A stretch of DNA of 64,000 nt from Rhipidocladum racemiflorum (Eukaryota > Streptophyta > Magnoliopsida > Poales > Poaceae): contig CM070584.1 in NCBI GenBank assembly GCA_036346355.1, positions 52,907,097 to 52,971,096 of the forward strand, written 5' to 3'. Both the position numbers and the translations under genes were made by a program. Positions 13,301 through 24,131 of this stretch are shown here, piece after piece (position 1 is the first letter of the stretch; every line of letters starts with the position of its first letter). The notes below the pieces were generated by a model, which searched no databases, was not told where the DNA came from, and saw nothing but the letters and a program-made list of their open reading frames with translations.

Positions 13301-16300
13301 CCCGGCGACTGGCGGTTGTGCGGTACCGGATTACCTGATCTGGCGGCTCGTTTGGAGACTGCTGCGGATCTCCTCCAGAAGCCGATGTGTCTCCTGCCCC
13401 GCTACTTCCAGTGCGGCGACGCGATCTTCGATGGATGGTGTAGTCGCCATCTCCGCTGACCTGGGTGGAAGGCGGTCGGCGAGAGCGGGCGGTCTTTCCA
13501 CAGGCGCAAGACGGCTGGAAGCTGATACCAAGTTGATACGTGCCTCTGCTCTGGCCTGCTCGAACGCCCTCGTCCCTGGACGGTTTCCCGGCCGGAAGCT
13601 CTGACTCGAGGAAGACCTCGACGTCGCCAGGGTTCAGGTAACACGGCCATTGTTTCCGAGCCACCGCCTAGGACTAGTAATTGCGGCAACAAAACCAGTC
13701 TGCCCCTTTTCTTATTTCTTCTTCCAATATATAAGGCCTCAAGGACCCCTAACAATCCTTACTAAGGGAGGAAACAGAGAAGGATTCCGTTTCCTAAATT
13801 GATCCAACAGGATCTTTATTCTAACAAGGAAACCTACTGAAATACGAATAAGAAAATACGAATAGGAAAATACTATCCAAGTCCTGAACCGGACTCTTCT
13901 AAACTCTCTTCTTTCTATAATAGACTTTATCATAACTCTGGCGCATAACACGATCTTTCACGGTACAAGTCTCATGCAGCAGCTACTATCTTGTTCGTCC
14001 CCTTGAGCGAAAATAAAACAGCAGTAGCAATAATCTGAAGCACACATGTAGGCACCTGATCCGAAGCAAAATTACTCGTCTCGATGCAACTAGAAACAGC
14101 CGGAGCAGCTTGCTTGATAGACTTGTGCACGGCCAGCACTAACATGCCAACTAGATTAGTGCAGGTGTATGTGCACGGCAGCAACAATTCTCAGCTCCTC
14201 CAATTGATCTGTGCGCACATAACACACGAACAAGACAGAGGGATCACACGATCCGTCGAGCAAACTCCAACACCACAGCCGGAATCCACACGCACGTGAC
14301 AAACTTCGAGATGAATCTCACAAGAACGATATGGCCGCCAATCATGATGATTTTCTGGGTTTATTCTCTCAATAAAAAAATACCAATCTGCCTCTACAAG
14401 GGAAGCCGACCTGGGTTATATTTGCCCCGCACGAGCATGTCCGTGGCCAGAGGCCGACTTCCATACAACTAGGACTCCCTAACTAAATAACTTTAAAGAT
14501 AGAAATTAATCCTAATAACAAAAAGAAACAGACTTTGGAATAAGGAAAGATCCGATTCATATCTTGATAAGGATGGAACCAACATTGACATATTTTGCTG
14601 GCTCAATTTTTCCTTCCTAGCTCAATCCTCTTTCTGGTTCGCATGGAAATTTCCTGGCTCAAGTACGCAGTAACTAGAAATCCCTTCTTGGCTCATGCGT
14701 TTCAGTGCACTAGCTAGCATAGCATGCTGCCCATGCAATGCATGCCCCATCTTTTGCTCACACGCATGCATGGCCAGGCCTCTATGCACTTGGGATTGCA
14801 AAGTAGAATCACAAACCAAAACTGTAGATGCACTTGCAGCAGTATCACTAATGAATTCTAGTTAAGAATCAAAATACACTGTTGCGATGATTAAATACGA
14901 AAAACAGACGACTAATCATTCAAGGCATTAACTGCCCTCCGAATACACCGAGGGGCTGTTTGGTTGCCTGCATATACAGATATTTGCATCCACATATACA
15001 GAATCTTGTTTTTTTTCTCATGTTTGGTTGCCTGCATCTGGTTTTGAGCTTGGCTCTGTAGATGCAAGATTCTCTCTGTAGCCTGGCTCTGTAGAAACGC
15101 ACAGATCGGCCGCTTCCCCGCGTGTAGGTGCGAGGCGCCTCGCGTTGTGCGCTGGAGAGGCGCAAGCGGCCCACACACAGTGACCGAGAAGCATGCGCGC
15201 ATGCAGGTACACGCTAGATTAGCCATGATGCCAGCCGGTGATTAGGCATAGTGCCATCTTTTTTTTCTCTTTTTTGCAAATATCTTTTGATTAGCATCTC
15301 TGATCACCGAATTTATTTCATCTATGTGTTCCTGACATTTTTTCGAACAAAACTAGACCACACTTGCCATATATATTTTGAAACATTAATTTTTTGTTTT
15401 TCAATTTATTAATTTTCTATAATTTATTTTAAAATGTTTTGTTTTTGTTTTAAAATTTATTGATTTCCTATTATCTTTTTGAATTTGTTTCATCCTTCTC
15501 TTGAATTTGTTCATCCCACTTCTATTGCAATGCAGCCAACCAAACAACATCTCTACGAAGTCTATTCAATCTTATACAACCAACCAAACAACATCTCCTT
15601 GCATCAACCCAGCCTGGCTCCCACCAGCCTGACTGAGCTCATACAACCTGGCTGGGCTGAGAAGGCAACCAAACAGCCCCTTAAGTGATAGTTTAATCAA
15701 ATAATTTCTCGGACTTCATTTTTATAGACATCATGAAAACAGTGTAGTAAAAGCCAGCAATTAAGGCCAATTAGTTGTCTGGTTAATCATTGGTTAGGGG
15801 TAAACCATCACTTATAGTGTATTCGGAGGGCATCTAGGCCTTGTTTGGAACGCGGAAATTTTTTCAAATTCCTGCGGAAATTGAACTGTTTCCTGTGAAA
15901 TTCTTGCAAAATTCCAGTGTTCCAAACGGGGCCTTGGCAGGCTTAAACGATTAGTCAACCATTTTTTTGTTCAACCATGATAACAGTTTTTTTGACACAT
16001 TATTTACAGGTTACAATTCACTAATTCATAGTTTCAGTGTAATAGTTTATGCAATATGTATGATATAGATGTCAACCTAATTAAGATTTCTTGCACTATT
16101 GTAGCAATATATTTTTAACACGAAAACCGAAGTAACAAAAAATGATCAGTATTTATCAAGTTGCTAAAATGGCGTAGAACTCATACATCCAGTAGTAGAA
16201 TTATCATAAGGAATAAAATGTTTTCATACTTTTCAAATATATGTGAATATATTATTTTTAATATATAATTGTCCATTACATTCCGATTAATTGCATGCAT

Positions 16301-19300
16301 AATGATTGATCGCTTGTCAGTACCTATTCATCTGTTAAGCATGTATCGTTTTTACTAGTTACTACATTGCGTGAAACCATGTCTATTTCATGAAAGCCTA
16401 AGCTATAAAGTTACTCTTGCAAAACTATCATGCACAATCAAAATGTTTGTTTAGGTAGAATGCATCGCATGAACTGTTCATGTACCTCGCTTCCCAGAGC
16501 TGTATATACATCACTGAATTCAAGTCCAATGTAACCACTTCCAACAATAGCTATCCAGTCAGGGACTGACTCAAGTTTTAGTGCATGATCACTAGTAAAT
16601 ACAGTTTTACCTGCATAAAACCGTCCATAAAGCTTTTATAAGAATAGTACAAGGGAGGAAACTAAGAAAGTAACCAGAAATACAGTGAGGCTGCAACACA
16701 CAACGTCCACAGTGGAGCATTGGAACTTCAAAGCAATTATGAGCACTTGTGCTGTATATGCTCAACTACCTTAGAGTGCCAACCTATAGCAACAACAGCA
16801 CGAGGGGAAACACCTACATCAAGTTTCTGTTTCTCATGTAGTCATTCCAGACTTCTTGGTTGATTAATTGAAAAAATGTGGACAAAAAAAGCACTCATGT
16901 AAATATCCAAGAAAGAGCAAATAGTACTTTTGTTTCCATTTCTTGTCATTGGTGATTCCAACATTAAAAAAAATGGTATCAGGATTGTCCTTTTACTGTT
17001 TTAGATTCCGTGATGGTCAACACAAATGGACTACCGAAATATAAAATCCGAATGACAGTGTTCAAATGTCTAAAACAAAGAAGATGACTTAAACGCATGG
17101 TGCTGAACACTCCTTGCAGCAAACTGGTATCATATCACAGGGTAAAATATCATGATTCATGACACTACTCTGTTTCAAGCTCAACATTTACAATCTTGTC
17201 TACAATCAACATTACTTACACTAATACTTGGTAAAATGTGAAATACAAATTATTTCAAGCATGCTTTAATGATAATTCCTTTGTAAATATTTCTTTTCAC
17301 TTCGCTAGGTCAATTATATTGGACACAGAGTTGCAAAGAAAATGGTAGTTACCATCAATTTCAATGCCATTGGGAACAAATGGAACGGAGCCAGTGGCAA
17401 TTATGATGTTTCTCGCGGTGATTTCATTATCCGGAAATCCAACTTTTCCATATCTCACTTTTTGCTTCCCCTACACACATCAGAAACGGAAAAACTTTTA
17501 TTAGTACCACTGATACTCTATAGCATGTGCACAACATACACATTTCATTTGAATAATCCAATGCTTGTACTTGACATCTTATCTAGCAGCAAATAAATAC
17601 ATTTATCTTTACCGTAACAACACATAATCCATTTGACTCTACTGTCCAAATCAGGGAGTTGTGCATTGTACTCCAGCATCACTCTTTTAAATGGCACAAC
17701 ATGTATATTCTACTCCAACACGTTGATAAAATGTATGATTTTATTCCAAACAAGGGAAATGTATAGAGGACCTACCACAATTGTGCCAATACCAGTCAGT
17801 ATATCCACACCCAAAGCTTTCATTGAATTAGTCAAGTTGCTGCGGATTTTGGAGGCAAGATTATTTGCATGATCGGCAACAGCCTGTCTATCGTATCCAG
17901 GTGATGAAACCTGTTACAAATATGATAAACGATTATAGTCAGGGGCAGAACTCATCACACAAAAAAAATGGCTCACGCTTATAGTTAATGGTACATGAGA
18001 AAAGGCAGATTCCAGGTTGATATCTTCTTTTTTTGTTTGCAAAATCTTATTCAATGTAGCCCAACATAAATTTACAGCAAACACAAGGCACTTTGACTAT
18101 TTTAGGAGAAGAAAAACAAAATAACTTCCATAGAATTAGGCAGTTAGCAGAGCTCAACATTAAATCTCTAAACACTACATTTACCATGGTACGAGCTAAA
18201 CCCGTTACTGTATGTTCCTTGTCCCTGAGTCTAGGATATAATCTACCGAACCTGGTTGATTGCTGAATCAAATAGATGTGCCAACAGTTAAACAATTAAG
18301 ACGGCATGATTCAATATGATTATGCATTGAGATTCCATGCATTCTGCAAACCATTGTTCCATAGTTACCGGATTCACTATAAACCCCCATGAATTGCGAA
18401 CCGGATTCGTCAAACCCGAACCGGTTTTTGGTACAGGATTCGTATTTGCAGTGGAAAGTGAAAGAAAAAGTGGCAAACCGTAAACCCCAATCCCGTATGG
18501 CGACTCGTACGAGCTGCGTTTCTGGTAACAATGCATTTATTCAATACATCAAAATATGCACAACAATCGGATATTTCATTATGAAAATACCACCTGTAGG
18601 CCCAAAGACTTCATGTGGTGTTCATCTTGAAATTCCCGCATCCGACCACTAACAGCAAGGAGTGCCTTTGATGGAACACAACCTCTGTTCACACAAGTCC
18701 CACCCACGACATCTCCCTCAATTATGGCAGTTTTCAGACCCTGCATGAGTCCATTTTCACAAATTCATTAGCGATGCTTCTTGAAATCTGCAATAATTCA
18801 ATTCCTGGCAGTGTAGAAAAAGCTCAGTGTAAAAAAAATGGAAATCTGTACCATTTCATGGATCTATCATCAGTTCATTCAAGGAATAATATAACTACCA
18901 AAAATTCAGCAAACAATTTCATGGATCTATCATCAGTTCATTCAAGGAATAAGATAACTACCAAAAATTCAGCAAACAATTGATGGGTCAAAGGTCTTTA
19001 GTGGCATCAAAGACAAGTTTAGAATTTGATTGGAACATTACACACTAAGTCAGCATTTTTGTTGCAGCCATCAAAATAGCAAAGCAATACTAATAGAATA
19101 CTGCAGTTTCCACTATATTCAAACCAAACTCCATCCCTGGTGACAAGATAACAGTATAGTTCCCACAGAAAATAATCAATATTTATCATTTGGGTCCAGT
19201 ACAAAATCACAAGAGACAATTACAAAGAACCAACTGATATAGGAGCCAAACACACGGGCAATGAACTAATAAAGTACCAAACAAACAATGCAATAAGTGA

Positions 19301-20559
19301 ACAAATCCTACTTCTCTTGAAGAAAAATAAGAAAAACTCTGCCGACTAGTCATCCTCTTAAAACTGATGCCTAAATTCAGCATCCATTCAAAACTAAAAA
19401 GAAAACCAATTTTCATCAAATTCTTAGCGGTATATAACTATATATCAAAATAATTCACCACATCACGAGCCCAAAAAATGCTAGACTTCCTAGTACGAAA
19501 CCACCAGCAAAATCCTCAAATTTTGCCACTACCTGATCAATAGACCACAACCACACTTCAATCAAACAGATGTTGCCAGTCAAAATTACCGTTAACCAAA
19601 AAATTCAACATGACAATGAAGGGATACCTAAACTTAGGGCATTCTGAGACAAGGTCATTTTAGGACATTATTGCGTTAATCCACTGAACTTGTTGCAGTA
19701 TCTATGCAAAAAGTTACATTATTAACTGCAGTTGATATGTCATGACCTGAAAATTTAACATTTGATCATTTTAGAGCCGTTATTATCGCAACTGCATGTT
19801 TCCACGTGATTTTCTTCTGAGTTCTGAATATCATTTTCATGGTACAGATTTGATCTGTAACTACAACAGCATTGCTTTGTTAAACCACTGCAACATGCAA
19901 CAACTTCTTAGAACAATCTAATTATAGAATCTCCTAAAATTAGTAATCAGAATACACTAATTCCAAGCTACTGAGCTCTAGCACCAAGCTTCTGAACAAG
20001 AACATAATTTCACTATATGCCTTGTCAAGTTTTAGCAGACCCGCAGGCTGCAACTCCTGCCTTAAACAAATTTCCAGCTTTCGAATCAGCATACCATTCC
20101 TCAGCCTAAGCTTCAACATACAGCAAGTCAGCAATTCCCAGCCAGTCCAAACAAGTTTCGAACTTTAACACCAACTTCCCTCGATCCACATTTGAACAGA
20201 TCACGACCAGAGTGACAGTGTCCACCGTGCACACAGCGAGCATAGCTTGCAGCGTAACGAAAACTGACCATCTCGACGGCATGGAGAGCGGCTCCGTGGC
20301 CGCCGACGCCGGCTCCGATGATCACGAGGTCGTAGTCGAACCCGCCGCTCCCGGCCGCGCCATTCCCCGTCGCCACAGCCGCTGCCGAGACCTTCAGCCT
20401 GGCGGCCGCCGCCTGCGGCGAGACGCGCAACGAGCAGAGCCCGAGGGCCTCGGGCCGGAGGCCGCAGAAGAGGAACCCGGGCGGCCGGATCGCGTCGGAC
20501 CTGGCGGCGCCGCCAGCGACCGCCGCCGCCACGGAGAGGGACATGGCCGTGGAGTACAT
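4394..20559 (-). CDS. LPD1: Plastid dihydrolipoyl dehydrogenase (E3), 15 exons
   Basis: Flavoprotein E3 of the plastid pyruvate dehydrogenase complex; it reoxidises the dihydrolipoyl arm of E2 with NAD+, supplying acetyl-CoA for fatty acid synthesis. Exons in transcript order (given low-high): 20269-20559, 18594-18740, 17776-17910, 17353-17470, 16486-16610, 7691-7816, 7518-7598, 6891-6953, 6737-6811, 5547-5625, 5357-5457, 4998-5111, 4699-4812, 4534-4605, 4394-4441. All junctions are GT/AG and phases sum to 562 codons, near the plant plastid form. Seen: transit-like N-terminus (about 1-70), FAD site [10 protein letters not shown] (80-89), redox pair GGTCVNRGC (Cys113, Cys118), NAD site VGSGYIG (253-259), [14 protein letters not shown], and the catalytic His532-Glu537 in HAHPTLSE. 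I chose ATG 20559 because the following residues resemble known plastid E3 leaders. In-frame ATGs at 20733 and 20544 are alternatives. Intron 5 holds a chromovirus. Identity is very secure; splice sites are read by eye. Confidence 0.95.
5722..6480 (+). repeat. Dispersed repeat, copy 1 (LPD intron 9)
   Basis: Shares ordered blocks with 20885-21872: GACGAATTTGCGTAA, TAATACATGTTT, GATCGAGTTGCAAAA, TTTGTATTTAACG, GGACCTAAACGCTATT and a closing CCCCATATAATAGAGTT. The left edge starts like a Stowaway end (ACTCCCTCCGT). No target duplication found; class unknown. Confidence 0.65.
7817..8462. other. LPD intron 5, distal part
   Basis: AT-rich intron sequence between exon 6 and the chromovirus. No further element recognised. 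Confidence 0.6.
8468..8882 (-). repeat. 3' LTR of the chromovirus
   Basis: 415 bp, the downstream LTR. It is preceded on the minus strand by a purine run (8883-8897, AAGGGGAGAGTGA) that fits the polypurine tract. The same TATA-like motif sits at 8658-8666. The polyprotein stop codon at 8831 falls inside this LTR. Confidence 0.93.
8831..10057 (-). CDS. Chromovirus integrase with C-terminal chromodomain (frame-shifted part)
   Basis: A 408-residue open frame with CHVCQRH (second half of the zinc finger) and the DDE triad Asp41 (DISMDF), Asp101 (VSDRDP) and Glu137 (DGQTEVVN), a D-D-35-E spacing. A GPY/F-like section ([17 protein letters not shown]) follows, then a chromodomain-like tail ([17 protein letters not shown] ... 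FPDLQLEDK) that in chromoviruses is thought to guide insertion to particular chromatin. Translation runs through the polypurine tract and ends within the 3' LTR. It lost its link to the upstream polyprotein by the frameshift near 10090. Confidence 0.9.
   Translation of the reverse strand: MESYIAQCHVCQRHKTSTLSPAGLLQPLPIPKQVWADISMDFITTLPKSGGKTAILVVVDRLSKYSHFLALTKPTTAAAVASLFFDQVVRLHGIPESIVSDRDPIFLSAFWQDLFKRSGTTLLFSTAYHPQTDGQTEVVNRTVEMYLRCLTTDNPSSWAKWLPWAEFCFNTSFHSAHKMTPFELVYGRKPPALLPYQQGITAIDEVDCRLVDRDTLLAQARNHLLLAQNRMKQRYDTKHREVQFDEGSWVWLRLQPHRQHSVRPTPSHKLAARYFGPYQVEARIGPVAYRLTLPKDSRLHNVFHVSLLKQFKGITPTEVPDLPEVVSPIPVEVSREPYALLGQRFHQGTRQLLVHWTGQPQDEATWTDASVLRRSFPDLQLEDKLGFQGESDVMRQSYDKVYYRKKRV
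10090..13450 (-). pseudogene. Chromovirus gag-PR-RT-RNase H, two frame breaks
   Basis: Gag start is read at ATG 13450 ([15 protein letters not shown]). That frame stops after about 39 codons near 13332, and the rest of gag continues in another frame, so a frameshift lies near 13340. The main frame then runs open to about 10090: gag domain, zinc knuckle [14 protein letters not shown] (about 12390), protease [10 protein letters not shown] (about 12170), reverse transcriptase with FFDD in place of the more usual YVDD or FVDD (about 11240), RNase H ECDASGTG and TDHGS (about 10800-10600), and the first histidines of the integrase zinc finger (about 10120). A second frameshift near 10090 separates it from integrase. 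Family assignment is certain; which base was gained or lost is not determined. Confidence 0.9.
13519..13530 (-). other. Primer binding site, initiator tRNA-Met type
   Basis: Three bases after the 5' LTR the minus strand reads TGGTATCAGC, matching the start of the usual plant PBS (TGGTATCAGAGC) for initiator tRNA-Met, with an altered end. Confidence 0.75.
13534..13950 (-). repeat. 5' LTR of the chromovirus
   Basis: 417 bp, the upstream LTR in element orientation. It begins TGTTATGCG and ends CGTATCA on the minus strand. A TATA-like TTATATATT lies at 13727-13735, the likely promoter of the element. Almost identical to the other LTR. Confidence 0.93.
13956..14932. other. LPD intron 5, proximal part
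   Basis: Intron sequence on the other side of the chromovirus. No gene or clear element boundary seen. Confidence 0.55.
14933..15832. mobile_element. Nested inverted-repeat elements (MITE in MITE)
   Basis: A perfect 16-bp inverted pair TGCCCTCCGAATACAC lies at 14933-14948 and 15817-15832. Inside it is a second perfect 18-bp pair GGGGCTGTTTGGTTGCCT (from about 14953) and AGGCAACCAAACAGCCCC (about 15663-15680). The simplest reading is one small element inserted into another. No target duplication is preserved for either, so class is open. Confidence 0.6.
15837..15933. mobile_element. Very short Tourist-like MITE
   Basis: About 97 bp with inverted ends GGCCTTGTTTGGAAC and GTTCCAAACGGGGCC (13 of 15 matching). 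Target duplication not clear. Confidence 0.5.
15934..16485. other. LPD intron 5, part next to exon 5
   Basis: AT-rich intron DNA. Nothing recognised apart from the splice donor at 16485. Confidence 0.55.
18853..18978. repeat. 63-bp tandem duplication in LPD intron 1
   Basis: Two adjacent 63-bp units (18853-18915, 18916-18978), each containing CATGGATCTATCATCAGTTC, identical except for about one base (ATAATATAAC versus ATAAGATAAC). A recent local slip or unequal exchange. Confidence 0.9.
18979..20268. other. LPD intron 1 remainder
   Basis: AT-rich intron without recognised elements. The donor GTCAGT follows the exon-1 codon ATG at 20269. Confidence 0.6.
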
Positions 20560-20884
20560 GGCGGCACGCGTGGAGGCGGGGCTATGGCTAGTATACAGGT
20601 TGGTGGGAGCGAAGCGTATAAGAGGAGTCGAGTCGACGGAGGCGGAGGCGGAGGCGGCGACGTCGGGGATGAGTGGGTTTTGGAGACGGGCGGAGGATTC
20701 GAAGCTCTGGGAAGGGGACGACGATGCAGGCACAAGATAGGCAGCACAGCTAGGCCTGGAAAAAAATACTCGAGGCTCGCGACCTCGGTTCGAATTCGAC
20801 TCTAGCCAGTTCAGTTTGAACCTGTAAGGTAAACTAGGTACTTAGGTAGAATGTGCCCATGTCGCATCGGGTAAAATTTATTCT

Positions 20885-21872
20885 GTTTTTTTTTAAAAAA
20901 AAAAAAGACTACAGAAGGATTTTAACATGTTTTTAGGAGCGATTTTGAAAAAATTGGATGGGTAGGAGCCGTCTACGAATTTGCATAATCATGTGTTCAT
21001 TTTTTGCGAAGTGATCTCTAAAAACGGGATGGGTAGAAGCCATCTATGAATTTGCGTAATCACTCGGGAAAAACGGAGAAATGATCTTCTTTTACCGAGT
21101 TTAACACTTTATACGTTTCACGGTGAATAATACATGTTTCCAAAAATGCTATAGATCGAGTTGCAAAAATAACTATAGAGATACACGTCTAATATTCCGA
21201 AAAATATTAGAAATCGAGTTACAAAAAAAATAGAGAGAGAGTTACACACATCTTTCTTTTGACGAATTTGGTTAACACTTTATTATTACCCGGTCAACCT
21301 CATTTTGCCAAGTTTAACACTTTATGTGTTAACCGGGTAGTAATACATGTTCCAAAAATATTAGAGGTTGCAACCTTTTTGTCGAGTTTAACACTTTATG
21401 TGTTCACCGAGTAATAATATATGTTTCGAAAAATATTAGAGATCGAGTTGGAAAAAAGTCTAGAGATTAGATATCGAGTTTGGGGAAAAAAATCTAGTGA
21501 TAGAGTTGTACACATATTTCTATTGACGAAAATATTTTTTTCCGAAAAAAATAGAGAAAAGGACCTGGATGTAAGGGACGGGGACATATTTGTTATTTTT
21601 TTGGACCTGGCCGTTACCCTAAAAAATTAGAAAAATGCTTGTTCACGATTTGTATTTAACGATGGTTTTTTTTTTTTTTGTAAAGTAACAAACCGAGGGA
21701 CCTAAACGCTATTTGGAACGTTTTTCTTACCCTCACAAATACTCGCAAAAGACCTTTTTGTAATTTACATAGATCTATCCGTAATTTAAAGAAAGCGGAA
21801 GGCCTTTTTTGCAAAATTGGAGGGCACGACGTGGCCGGCCTGGCTGGCCGACAATCCTTCCCCGTGTAATAG
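20885..21872 (+). repeat. Dispersed repeat, copy 2 (LPD upstream region)
   Basis: Second copy of the repeat in LPD intron 9, same orientation, longer, with an internal partial duplication of the TTTAACACTTTATG / TAATACATGTT block. It ends CCCCGTGTAATAGAGTT. It starts about 330 bp upstream of the LPD start codon, so it may contribute promoter sequence. Confidence 0.65.
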
Positions 21873-22979
21873 AGTTATTATAGGCTGAGTTAATCTTCTT
21901 CTTAGCTTATTCAATTTTCGAGTCGAGCCCAAACCGACTCGATCCTCTCCGTCTCCATCTCTTTCCCTACTCCGCCCTCATCCCCTCCACTTCTCTCTCT
22001 CACCTCCCTCTGTCTCCCTCGCCTCCTCACTCCGTCCGCCTTACTCCCTCCACTCCGAGTGCCTCCCTCTGCCTTGCTCTCTTCACTTCGAGCGCCGCTC
22101 CCTCTCCTACTCCCTCCACTCCGAGTGCCGCCAGCGGATTCACGCCCTCATCAAATCCGGCCATGCCCATTCCTCATACAAGTGCAGGCGCACATCTGCA
22201 TAGGGGTGCCAACGCCGCCATCCCCTGCGCCTTCCGCTTAGGGGTGCAAACGGAGCGGATACGGAGATTTTGCTCATCTCGTATCCTATGCCAAATTTTT
22301 TTCTCATAATTAAAGTCGGATACGGACAATGCCGGATTCAAGTATGAATACGGACTCTCAGTCACGAATATGGAGCGAATACAAAACACTTCGAATATGG
22401 TTAGTCTCGATCACGAATATTTAGTCGGATAATGCGTGAAAACAGAAATCATATATATCGCACATATGAGGATCAATTAATCATATTATATGTCCAAAAT
22501 ACAACTACATTAATAGATTGACAAGTAGATTTAAGTACATCAGTCGATAATAAAAAAGACTAATTAAGCAAGCAAATGATCAGGGCTAGTTAGGCCAGTA
22601 GTAACTAGCAAGTAGAATAAGCAAGTCACAACCCTCACACCTTAAACTGTTAGACAGTTCAAAATTTAAGTAGCCATTGCCCATAACTAAGTACATCACA
22701 ATAGCACAACATAGGACAGAATAGAGCACAATATGATAGATTGAGTAAGTAGTGGCCCATTAGCAACACAGGAAACTTGTTTAGCATTAGCTAACAGCCA
22801 GTAGCCAATCTTTCCTGACCACGCGTCCACGCCTTAGTCAATATCAGCCGCATTCATTCTCTCATCATACAAAAATTATATCGATTAACACAAAAATAGT
22901 TACTGGTAGCAAAACTAAAACAACAAATCTACTACCGAAAAGAATACTCCATATTGCTAAGTGGGAATTATGTAAAATC

Positions 22980-23333
22980 TTATGAATCATCCACCTTGTT
23001 CCAACTGGTACAGCGGCGACAAACAATGACTCGTTGATATTTGTAAGGTACATCACCTTTGGCAACCACAAGAGGGCTCCCGATAGGATCATTTTCTTGA
23101 GACAAGCATCTATGATCAGTGCCAAGCTCTGCCAGGAGATAATCCTTCTTTTGAACATTGGACTGGAACACAAACTTTGAACTAATACCAGAATTTGCTT
23201 CTGAGCTATCTAGTGATGTGTCTTTTTTTTTGTTTCTTAGTGCGAGAGCTACAGAAACATTGATTAGGCCCTTGACCCGAGTGCCTTCTTCTGCAAATGG
23301 TCCATTTTTACTGTATTTGTACAGTGTAAGCAC
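22980..23333 (-). CDS. Unrecognised open frame, about 117 residues
   Basis: An open frame with ordinary coding-like composition (KYSKNGPFAEEGTRVKGL ... KGDVPYKYQRVIVCRRC) that stands out in AT-rich DNA. I do not recognise the family. It lies inside the putative hAT element, so it may be a captured exon of a host gene or a piece of an old element protein. A second frame (22865-23173, minus) overlaps it and is probably a shadow. Confidence 0.25.
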   Translation of the reverse strand: MLTLYKYSKNGPFAEEGTRVKGLINVSVALALRNKKKDTSLDSSEANSGISSKFVFQSNVQKKDYLLAELGTDHRCLSQENDPIGSPLVVAKGDVPYKYQRVIVCRRCTSWNKVDDS

Positions 23334-23394
23334 TCTCTCAACCTTCTCTTACCTCTCCCTTAGCTACCTAATGTCATGAAATGCTTGTTGCTGC

Positions 23395-24131
23395 AGGCAA
23401 GGATTGAAATTTCGGACTGATTTCGGACCCCTCCGAGATTCAAAATTCCAGAAAATTCAAAAAATTCAAAAAAAAATTCGGATTTCGAATTCGGCGAGAT
23501 CTCGGGTATCTCGGGCGAGATCTCGGGAATCTTGGGCGAGATCTCGGCTTTTTTTACCGGATTTTGATTTTTTTTTTTCCACTGTATTTGATTGTATTTA
23601 GGGTCAAGATCATCCACAAAAAATTTCTAAATTTTTTGATGTGTTTTTGACCATTTTTTGGCCGGTTCAATTTGTCGGTTTGCACTGTCCGAATTTTTTA
23701 AAATTTCTCAAGATTGATTATCATCTGAAAATTTTATGGGAATATTATGGATGTGTTAGGACCATTCACAAAAAATTTCAAAATTTTCTAAAGTAGTTTC
23801 AACTATTTTTTATTTCCAAAGAAAAGGTTGAACACACATAAAATTAAATCTTATCCAACGCCACTAACCAACTGCACCAAGCCTTGTTTCTTGTTTTGAA
23901 GTAATGAAGACCTGTATTTATAGATTGGGTCTTATGTTATTCACAAAAGCAATAATTGGCGACGGCTCACGGGCTCATACAGCAAACCATCACTTTGTTC
24001 TCATTCACCGAGTAGAGCTGAGTCGCCTAGACACAATCTCCGGCCATCTCCGGCCACCGACGGCGGTGCAGCGGCGCATCTCGGCCGTGGAGAGCGAGAT
24101 CTCGGCCAGATTAAGCGAGATTTCGTCTTAA
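23395..24131. repeat. AT-rich repeat with GAGATCTCGG motifs
   Basis: Begins after a CTGCAGGC site and carries repeated GGGCGAGATCTCGG and AAATTTC blocks at the left and GCGAGATCTCGGCC-like blocks at the right end (about 24075-24125). Similar in style to the hAT-like element at 1770. Ends not defined. Confidence 0.4.

Larger units (their letters stand above)
8468..13950 (-). mobile_element. Ty3/gypsy chromovirus, nearly complete, in LPD intron 5
   Basis: A 5,483-bp LTR retrotransposon bounded by 5-bp duplications cgatc (8463-8467 and 13951-13955). LTRs are 8468-8882 and 13534-13950; each runs TG...CA. Gene order on the minus strand is gag, protease, reverse transcriptase, RNase H, integrase, chromodomain, as in chromoviruses; the short LTRs and 5.5-kb size would suit a Reina-like member (inference). 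The two LTRs differ only at one cluster (about 3 substitutions and a 2-bp indel), so the insertion looks young. It lies in the same transcriptional direction as LPD. Two frame breaks (about 13340 and about 10090) make this copy unlikely to be autonomous. Confidence 0.95.

Noticed and set aside
20560..20733. LPD start at the upstream ATG 20733
   Set aside because: It would add 58 Ser/Ala/Pro-rich residues. The leader beginning at 20559 already resembles plastid E3 transit peptides. Not excluded.
20212..20805. Plus-strand 197-residue frame
   Set aside because: Antisense shadow of GC-rich LPD exon 1.
22865..23173. Second minus-strand frame overlapping 22980-23333
   Set aside because: Overlapping shadow with poorer composition.
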